A DNA stretch of 51,544 nt from positions 1 through 51,544 of the forward strand of contig CAYYPG010000003.1 in the NCBI GenBank assembly GCA_964473505.1. Direction: 5' to 3'. Position numbers and translations under genes: made by a program. The notes beneath the pieces were generated by a model. That model did not search any database. It saw only the letters and a list, made by a program, of their open reading frames with translations, and was not told the DNA's origin. The DNA comes from JAOABV01 sp964473505. GTDB lineage: Bacteria > Hydrothermota > Tepidihabitantia > Tepidihabitantales > CAIPLT01. Below, one piece after another: positions 38,677 to 46,400 of this stretch (within the stretch, counting starts at the first letter, position 1; each line of letters starts with the position of its first letter).

Positions 38677-38831
38677 GTATGCTAAAAGATTTCATTATTA
38701 ATTCTCCATGCCATAACGATTTATTAAAAATCGTTCTGATGTTAACCAAAAAAACAGAAGAATTAAGAGTTTGAGTTAATAAACAAAGGTTATGTAAAAA
38801 TTTTATCATTTTTAGAGTTAATAAAAATTAT

Positions 38832-40004
38832 ATGAATCTTATCGCCATCTCTAAAGAAATCAGAGACGCGATTATTGAACTTGGTGCGACCGATGCTTAT
38901 AAATGTTATCAATGTGGCATGTGCACTGCATTATGTCCTTGGTTTCAAATTGAAAAAGTTGACTTTCTTGTTAATCGGATTCCGCATAATGTAAAACTCG
39001 GTAATATTATGGCCAGTGAAGATATAGCAGCGATTGAAAAAGAAGTTGAAGAACTTTTTCGTTGTGTTGGCTGTGATAATTGTTTGGCGTATTGTCCGCG
39101 GGGAGTAAATATTGGTGACATTGTCCGAGCCATTCGCCGACTTTTAATTGATTTTGATGCCATTCCTAAAAAACTTAAAGCTATCGTTACCAAAATCTAC
39201 AGTTCAGGCAATCCCCAAGGTGAACCATCAGAAAAAAGAAATATTTGGGCAAATAAATTTGATATTCCCTTATATACTCCAGATTTAGAATATGCCTATT
39301 TTGCCTGTTGTATACCTGCATACGATGCTCAAATCCGAAAGATTGCGGAATCAACGGTAAAAGTGTTGAAATCTGCGAATGTTTCCTTTGGTTTAGTGAA
39401 TAACGAAGTTTTCTGCTGTTGTGAAACGGTCCGTAATATAGGTGCCGAGAAACACTTTAATGAAATTGCTCAGCATAATATCAGCGCCTTAAAAAAACAA
39501 GGAGTTAAAAAATTACTGGTTACTTCACCCCATTGTTATACCGCTTACAAGCACGACTACCTATATCTGGAAGACAACTTTGAAATTATACACACAGTTC
39601 AACTTTTCTTGCAACTAATTCAAGACAAAAGAATTGTTCCATCGAAGCCTATAAAAAAGAAAGTTGTCTATCATGATCCTTGCACTTTAGGCCGCCAGAA
39701 TAATATTTACGAAGAACCACGAATCATATTAAAGAGTATTCCCGAATTAGAATTATTGGAAATAGAAAACTTTAACCGAAAAGACAGTGTTTGTTGTGGA
39801 GCTGGTAGTGGCGGATTATGGATGGATTGGCAAAAAGGTGAACGTATGTCGGATATTCGAGTAAACCAGGCAATTGATGCGGCCGCGGAAATTTTAGCTG
39901 TTGCCTGTCCTTATTGCATGATAATGTTTGAAGACAGTATCAAAACAATGAATTTAAATCTGGAAGTGAAAGATATTTCTGAATTATTATCTGAGAGTAT
40001 TTAA
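38832..40004 (+). CDS. Hdr-like (Fe-S) oxidoreductase with two 4Fe-4S clusters and two CCG domains
   Basis: 390 aa. An N-terminal ferredoxin-like domain carries Cys25, 28, 31 and 35 (CYQCGMCTALCP) and Cys78, 81, 84 and 88 (CVGCDNCLAYCP). Two cysteine-rich CCG domains follow: the first has FACCIP and EVFCCCETV with SPHCYTAY; the second has HDPCTLGR, CCGAGSGGLWMDW and CPYCMIMFED. This is the HdrBC/HdrD, GlpC and LutA-like architecture. It lacks membrane helices, so it is cytoplasmic or attached through a partner. Beside etfBA it probably takes electrons from, or gives them to, the Etf dimer; the final substrate (quinone, disulfide or other) is not evident. The true start could be slightly different, as no Shine-Dalgarno is visible. 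Confidence 0.88.
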   Translation: MNLIAISKEIRDAIIELGATDAYKCYQCGMCTALCPWFQIEKVDFLVNRIPHNVKLGNIMASEDIAAIEKEVEELFRCVGCDNCLAYCPRGVNIGDIVRAIRRLLIDFDAIPKKLKAIVTKIYSSGNPQGEPSEKRNIWANKFDIPLYTPDLEYAYFACCIPAYDAQIRKIAESTVKVLKSANVSFGLVNNEVFCCCETVRNIGAEKHFNEIAQHNISALKKQGVKKLLVTSPHCYTAYKHDYLYLEDNFEIIHTVQLFLQLIQDKRIVPSKPIKKKVVYHDPCTLGRQNNIYEEPRIILKSIPELELLEIENFNRKDSVCCGAGSGGLWMDWQKGERMSDIRVNQAIDAAAEILAVACPYCMIMFEDSIKTMNLNLEVKDISELLSESI

Positions 40005-40164
40005 AAAGAAAAATCTTGTATATTGTCTTAATATAGTGACATGGTAAAATATAGCTTAGACATAAAAACAATCAAAGAATTTGAGCGGAAAAGATCGAGA
40101 AAACTTCGGGGCTTTGAGCCTGTTTTTCAGATGGATCTCCACTCCTCAACTTATAAGTTAGACG

Positions 40165-40267
40165 GAATCTGAAAATGTCCCCAAAAAGTCAAACCCAGAA
40201 AGATATCAAGAAATCCGCTTGAGTCTTCTGTATCTCATGAGTAAATATTAACTTTGCCAGAGTTCTC
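40165..40267. mobile_element. Probable diverged MITE-like element, copy 5
   Basis: Left end GAATCTGAAAATG; right end TTAACTTTGCCAGAGTTCTCT, with an internal TCTGTATCTCATGAG aligning with TCTGCATTTCATG of the other copies. No target duplication is recognisable, as expected of an old insertion. Confidence 0.5.
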
Positions 40268-40450
40268 TTAATAACTCAAAAGACAAAGGTATTAATAACC
40301 AAACCTAGAAGATTACCTGCTTGGCATAATCGGTCGACAATCAGGTTATCCCCTCAGTTATCATATTGACAATCAGTCGGTTAGCCTTTTATGTAAAGCA
40401 GAATATTGCCTAAAAGACTGTGGTTTGCTTTGTCTGATAAACAGTCTACT

Positions 40451-40509
40451 GGATAACCCCCTGGACATCCCCCGGATATCCCCCGGGTATACCCCTGGGA
40501 TTACCCACG
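40451..40509. repeat. 12-bp GC-rich minisatellite
   Basis: Five consecutive units of 12, 11, 12, 12 and 12 bp: GGATAACCCCCT, GGACATCCCCC, GGATATCCCCCG, GGTATACCCCTG, GGATTACCCACG, then a partial GGACTC. Each unit is nearly self-complementary (GGRTAYCC). It stands out sharply from the AT-rich surroundings. Confidence 0.8.
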
Positions 40510-40560
40510 GGACTCTCTTCTCGATAGCAACTAAATGAGATTTTACAAAAAGAAAAAGTT

Positions 40561-40700
40561 AGTGTAATAGTTAGTATTGATATGTTAAATAAAAAGGCGA
40601 ATTCTCTTCCATGTTTTCACATCCTAATATTAATATAATTAGAAAAAAGAACTCACCTCTGGAAGAAAAAACCAATTTTCACAGACATCTTGACGCAAGT
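40561..40700 (+). repeat. Dispersed structured repeat family 2, copy B
   Basis: Shares ATTGATATGTTAAA.AAAAAGGCG, TCTTCCA, CTCTGGAAGAAAAA-like and TCTTGACGC landmarks with 40928-41068 in the same order; more diverged than copy C. Confidence 0.6.
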
Positions 40701-40927
40701 AAAAAAGATATGCCCAACTGTAATAAATTGCCACAAAACATCGACAATATCTCCGGTATTGTCTGTAGGACTCTCTTCTCAATAATTGATAATGTAAAGT
40801 CAGTTGCACTATTTGCCAAGAACATAATCATATTTATATAGATGAAATCAGTCAATTTTTATTATTTACAATATTTTTGCTTTGGAATCGTATCAACTCA
40901 TTTGCAAAAGAAATCTACAATTTGGGT

Positions 40928-41068
40928 AGTGTATAATATTTTGTGTAAACTCAATATTGATATGTTAAACAAAAAGGCGTATCTTCCACCTTGTTTAAAC
41001 ATAATTAATTATATAAAGCACACCTATGGAAGAAAAACCAATATACACAAAAATCTTGACGCTACCTA
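40928..41068 (+). repeat. Dispersed structured repeat family 2, copy C
   Basis: ATGTTAAACAA (40962-40972) can pair with TTGTTTAAACAT (40991-41002), and ATCTTCC (40981-40987) with GGAAGA (41028-41033). It matches copies A (3099) and B (40561) over about 130 bases. No coding potential was recognised. Confidence 0.65.
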
Positions 41069-41093
41069 TAATGTGCCATGTCAAACAAAATAC

Positions 41094-41128
41094 AAAAAAA
41101 ATAGGGCGGTTTTTCATTTCCGCCCTAT
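41094..41128 (-). terminator. Rho-independent terminator of the kelch-like gene
   Basis: On the minus strand ATAGGGCGG pairs with CCGCCCTAT (41101-41109 with 41120-41128), followed by a run of eight T (41101-41094 on the plus strand as A). It lies 24 bases after the stop of the gene at 41152-43263. The stem and its flank (TAGGGCGGAA then CCGCCCTATTTTTTT) match the terminator at 25492-25524. Confidence 0.9.
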
Positions 41129-41151
41129 TTATAAAAGTAAATTAGAGTGAG

Positions 41152-43263
41152 CTATTGAACGATTATTTTCACATCAGTTTTGTTAGTTGCATCTTCGTAT
41201 TTCAAGAAGTAGATACCGCTGTTAAGATACTCGGTCGAAAGCTTTGTGATGTATGAACCCGGATTATGGTAATCATTAGTTAAAGTTTCGATTAGCTGTC
41301 CTGAAGCATTATAGAGTTTAAGAGATACTTTGCCTGAAACCGGCACGGTATATTTAATAGTCGTAAGTTTCGTAAATGGATTAGGTGTGACATGTAGACT
41401 AAATTTTGAATTTTGAAGTTCGAGTTTTGAATTTTCCAGTTGGGATGTATTTGTTATCTGATGTTGGGAAGTTAATTTTTCTGATAACGGAGTATAACAC
41501 CACATTTCTTTTGAGTTTCCGCCTTTAAGTGCATAGATGCTCATACCTTTCACAGCTAAAGAACCTCCGTGTTTAACTTTTTTGTTAGCCGGACCAGCAG
41601 GAATCGTCTCTTTTGAAATCCAAGAATTAGTATTGACATCATAGGCTCCAAAGTCTTGAGTATTTCCGCCTTTTAGCGCATAGATTAAATTGTTAAGTAC
41701 TACGAGTGCTGCACCATCTTTAATGTTTTTATTTATTGTTCTGGGTGTTCCGAATAATGCATCTGCCTTCTTAATCCAAACACCATTAGCGTAAGCATAG
41801 AAGTGTTTCGTATTATTGCCGACAAAAGCATAAATCGTGTCAGCCTTGGAAACTAAAGCCGCACCGCCTTTTATCTTTTTATTATCAGAAGTGATTAAAT
41901 CGGTTAGTTGTGTCCACGATGAATCTGCGGGATTATACATCCAGAATTCTTTGGTATTACCACCTTTAAACGCATAGATATATCCTTTATGGGCTACCAA
42001 GGCGCCACCGGCTTTAACTTTGGTATTAGCACTTCCATGAGGAATCGAAGGTCTTTGAATCCATCGGTCCTCATTAGTGAGATATGCCCAGAATTCAGAA
42101 GTATTACCACCTTTGAAAGCATATAAAGTGCAACCTTTTGCGACTAGGGCTGCACCGGCTTTGACGCGTTTTACTTCAGGTCGACCGTTTGGTTTCAGAG
42201 CAAAAGGAATTGAGCATTTCTTCGTCCAAGTTCCATTTTCATAAGCAAAAAAGTTTATGGAGTTACCTCCCTGTAATGCATAGAGCACACCTTGATGAGA
42301 AACTAAAGCACCGCCATCTTTAATGCCTTTGTTCCCTGGTGTTGTTGGTACTGATTCTTTTTGTGTCCAACCCGATGGATTAAGAATAATACAAAATCTT
42401 CGAGTCGGCGAGAATCCACTCCAATTGGTTGCGATATCTTGAGCGCGAACTTTCCACTCATAAAGTCCCTCGGTCAGCATTGTATTATAAAAAGTATTAG
42501 AGGTAGTAATATTCAAGACTTCGTCTTTTCCACTATTCACAACCAGATTATAGGTTACTGCATCCGAAACTAAGTTCCAAGAAAATGTTATATCCGTGCT
42601 TGTAAAAACAGTATCATCTGCGGGTGAAGTTAAAGTCGGAACATTTGGCGGAGTAATATCAATTGTAAACGACCTGGTGCTAATGGCACTCAAATTTCCA
42701 ATACTGTCTGCTGCTTGGACATCCCAATAATAGAGACCCTCATCTAAAGTTATTGGACAAGTAAAGACTGTATCCATAAAAGTGGAATCGACGATTGGAA
42801 TCGCACTGCCTTCCGGTGTAATGGTAATACGAAAGTTTTCCGCGCCACCAAGTAAATACCAAACGAAAGTCGGTGTTTGGTCGTTGATTATTGCATCGGG
42901 TGGCGGTAGCAATAAATCTGGTCCTTTGAGTTGAACTCGAAGTGTCCAGATTTCACTCCAATCACTGATTGGATTTTCTACTCGCACCCGCCAGTAGTAG
43001 AGCGATTCCGGTAATGCCATCTCATCAGCAATTGTCACTTCAGATAGATCGACAACCGTATCAATAATTGGCGAACTGAATTCATTGGTCAAATCAATTT
43101 GCAGACGATACTCAATTGCACCGCTTTCATCTGTCCAATCAAACCACGGTGTCGCATCGTAAATTATAAAACCGTTCGTGGGAAAGATGGGTGTCGGTTG
43201 TGCCATTAAATGCGAGCATATTACCAGTAGCGACAAAGGTATTAGTTTATTTATTTTTAACAT
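41152..43263 (-). CDS. Secreted Ig-like/kelch-like protein with T9SS sorting domain
   Basis: 703 aa. Signal peptide (1-21) is followed by three Fn3/Ig-like modules (about 22-112, 113-203 and 204-295; e.g. ATPWFDWTD, YYWRVR, YEWKVRA). Six kelch-like repeats of about 48 residues follow (about 310-590; IKDGGAL or VKAGGAL, IYAFKGGNT, EFWMY, W). The C-terminal domain is T9SS type A-like (about 623-703; VTPNPFTKLTTIKYTV, LYNASGQLIETL, GIYFLKY). No catalytic motif is seen, so it is probably a surface adhesin or structural protein. GGAGGT (43267-43272) precedes the ATG. Its kelch/CTD part and its terminator closely resemble those of the subtilisin at 21892. Confidence 0.88.
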   Translation of the reverse strand: MLKINKLIPLSLLVICSHLMAQPTPIFPTNGFIIYDATPWFDWTDESGAIEYRLQIDLTNEFSSPIIDTVVDLSEVTIADEMALPESLYYWRVRVENPISDWSEIWTLRVQLKGPDLLLPPPDAIINDQTPTFVWYLLGGAENFRITITPEGSAIPIVDSTFMDTVFTCPITLDEGLYYWDVQAADSIGNLSAISTRSFTIDITPPNVPTLTSPADDTVFTSTDITFSWNLVSDAVTYNLVVNSGKDEVLNITTSNTFYNTMLTEGLYEWKVRAQDIATNWSGFSPTRRFCIILNPSGWTQKESVPTTPGNKGIKDGGALVSHQGVLYALQGGNSINFFAYENGTWTKKCSIPFALKPNGRPEVKRVKAGAALVAKGCTLYAFKGGNTSEFWAYLTNEDRWIQRPSIPHGSANTKVKAGGALVAHKGYIYAFKGGNTKEFWMYNPADSSWTQLTDLITSDNKKIKGGAALVSKADTIYAFVGNNTKHFYAYANGVWIKKADALFGTPRTINKNIKDGAALVVLNNLIYALKGGNTQDFGAYDVNTNSWISKETIPAGPANKKVKHGGSLAVKGMSIYALKGGNSKEMWCYTPLSEKLTSQHQITNTSQLENSKLELQNSKFSLHVTPNPFTKLTTIKYTVPVSGKVSLKLYNASGQLIETLTNDYHNPGSYITKLSTEYLNSGIYFLKYEDATNKTDVKIIVQ

Positions 43264-43445
43264 AGTACCTCCAATTTATTCTGCATGGCAAAATTGCATG
43301 CTCAACTGACCACAAGAGAAGACGGTCAGGTCTATTACCCAATCTTTTCTTGTCGTCGTCATGCTTGCCATCAGGTGATTATGTAATATTAAAATTAAAA
43401 TTTTTGATATGATTTTGGTTCTCGTCAGTAATCAAACTAATTGTT

Positions 43446-46400
43446 TCATTTTTTTATTATTTTTAATACTAACCTTTTGCCATTGCCTAATTCATGATAC
43501 TTGAGGAAATAGATACCTTGATTGAGATGAACGGTTGAGAACCGAATAGAATACGCACCGCCTTGATAGTAATCATCTAATATAGTTTCTACTATTTGAC
43601 CGGTACTATTATATAATTTTATTTGAATTTGAGTAGCAACCGAAACGACAAAATCTATTTTTGCCTCGTGACAAATAAAATTCGGTGTGACAGTAAACTT
43701 AGTCCCTAAGATATTGATATTTTTTTCTGTCATTAATGAGATCGCTGTTTTGGGTTCAGTTGGTGATAATAGAGTTGGTGCTGGTGTGTATTGCCAAAAT
43801 TCCGTAGTGTTATTTCCCTTAAGCAGATATACTCGTCCATTAGCATAGGCAAGAGCCGCGCCGGTTTTAGGCACTGATTTGTTATCGTTATTTAACTTCG
43901 GAACTGGATTAAGCGGCGTCCAATTATTCAAACTCGGTAGATATTGCCAAAAATCTTGTGCACCACCACCTTTAATTGCATAAATAATATTGTGGTCAGT
44001 GGTCATTGCGCCACCATCTTTAACTTTTTTGATTTTTGTCACTTGAGGATGAATTAACGGTAGGTTTTTACGAGCGCTCCAAGTGTTTGATTGAACATTA
44101 TATGCGAAGAAATAATTATCGTTGCCACTACCTTTCAAAGCGAAAATAGTATCTCTAAAAATCACCAGACAACTACCTGCGTTATAAGGTTTATTATCAG
44201 GCATCGGTGCTGGATTCAAACTATACCAGCGATTAAGCGTCGTGTCATAAACATAGAAATTCATTTCGCCATATCTTCTACCCCCAACCAGCATATAGAC
44301 TTTACCATTATAAAAGACGATTGAAGTTCCGGCCTTCGCACCTTTTTCTGGAGGAATAAATCCCTTTGAAGTCCAAGTATCATTTTCAAGGTCATAAACC
44401 CAAAATTCACGAGTACTATTACCTTTGGTTGCATAAATCTTATTTACGCCATCAAAACATAATGCTGAACCTTTGCTAACTCGTTTTATATTGTATTTTG
44501 TCGGGTCGGTTGGTTTTTTCCCAAAAGGGATCGATTCTTTGGATACCCAGTTAGTTCCGTTAAACAGATAAAACTCATTAGACTTATTACCACGAAATGC
44601 GTAAATATAGTTGCCAACTCCAACCATTGCACCACCATCTTTTACCCCTTTATTCAAAACATTAGAGAGAATTCCCGATAATCTATACCATCCTGGTTGA
44701 GATGAAGTAATTGTGAACTTTCTGCTTTCAGACCATCGACCATAAGGAAGTCCTGCACGGACACGCCAAAAATAAGTGCCTTCATTTAATCCTGGTGCCG
44801 GCATTTGAAATTGAGAAATTTGCACAGTGGTATCCATTGGCGATGAAAATCTTTGATTGGTATCAATCTGAATCTCGTATTGAGTTGCATTATTGACATC
44901 CTGCCAATCAAAGAACGGTGTTCGGGTATTTAAGATTGCATTTGGCTGAGGTAAGATAAGCGTAACTGAGGTACTGATTATAAATGCTCTGGTTTCTGAC
45001 CAAACACTATACGGAATTCCTGCGCGTACCCGCCAATAATATTTACCGTTGTTCATAGGACTTAGATATTGATACTGAGAATTTGCTACAATAGTATCAA
45101 TCAATCGCGATGAGAAATCATTCGTATCCGCAATCTGAATCTGATATACTGTTGCCATCGGTACATCCTGCCAATCAAAAGTTGGTGTTGAGGTATGCAA
45201 GGTTTCTAAAGGGTTAGGTGATGTTAAAATTGGTGCGCTTAAAATAACATAGACCGAATCCTTTATGGTATCATTCAAAGCATTGTCATCTGTTGCCAGT
45301 TTCGTATATGTTTGGGTATAATATTTACCTGGTAAAGCACTAAAATTGCCAAAATCAACAGTTCTCACGCTATCTGCTAAAAGATTAGATATATATCCTG
45401 ATTGAGCAAATATTATATTACCACTCTCATTCCGAATAATAAATTTAGTTGAACAAGAAGCAGTGCGAGTATAATAATTCTTAAATTTAGCAATGACAGA
45501 CAAATTTCCCACAAATTGGGTGTCTTTGGGCGATACAATCTGATATGCACCAACATCGTGAAATCTTACTTTTACACTACCAGTGATTTTATTATTTCCT
45601 GAATTATAGTCATCTGTATAAAGCGTAGAACATTTTGTCGTGAAAGTTCCAAAATATCGTGCGGTCCAAGGGGTGAAACTGATTATGCGGAATGATTGTC
45701 CCGGAATTGTGACACTTTGAATATCAGAATATCCGTCATTAATCTCAAATTTAACATTGATATTTGCAGAATTAGGTCCATAGTTACGAACAACGGCAAT
45801 AGGATTAATCGTCGTGCCTGAATCCACACTATTTACTGGTGCTTCAATTGAGATTGGACCCACATCTTTTTTGTAGTTAAAGAGAATTGCGGTTCCTGTA
45901 GTCGGGATATGTGAACTTGGTGAACCATTGTAATTATATTGAAGATATCGATTTCCCGAACCGTTGCCGGCTTGAATACCAATTGTACTGCTGGTTTGAG
46001 CATTGGTTGAAACCCTTTTATATTGGTACTTAATTCGTCCATCTTTGTAGAGAATTATCTGAAATGTATTACGTTGAGCGGTTTGGTTATACCGAGGAAC
46101 TGTATCCCATTGAAAAACAACAAACTCATTATTCGGGTCATTATACTGATAAACTTTTCCCCGAGGCGTATAGACATTTCGTAGGTCTAAGTCATCCCAT
46201 AATACACCAATAAAATTATTAATCGAGCCATAAGGAAGCGGTTGATTTGCTACCGACTGAGAGGTAAATGTTGTCGGATATTGTAAAAATCCGTTTGTGT
46301 TAACATAAACCGAACACAGTGATTGTCCATAATAAGGAAATACGAAGGGCAAAGCGACTTTTACATTTCCATCGTCTGCACTTGGTGTCCATCCAGTAAG

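Larger units (their letters stand above)
40005..41093. other. Long intergenic repeat region
   Basis: No convincing gene. It holds, in order, a probable diverged MITE-like element (40165-40267), a 12-bp GC-rich minisatellite (40451-40509), and two copies of structured repeat family 2 (40561-40700 and 40928-41068). The words GGACTCTCTTCTCGATA (40509) and GGACTCTCTTCTCAATA (40768) suggest an old tandem duplication of the 40509-40700 segment. The open frames at 40611-40841 and 40842-41150 lie in this repeat DNA and are rejected. Confidence 0.6.

Noticed and set aside
40611..41150. Two open frames (76 and 102 codons) on the plus strand
   Set aside because: Both run through structured repeat family 2 and a terminator hairpin; no coding signal was seen.
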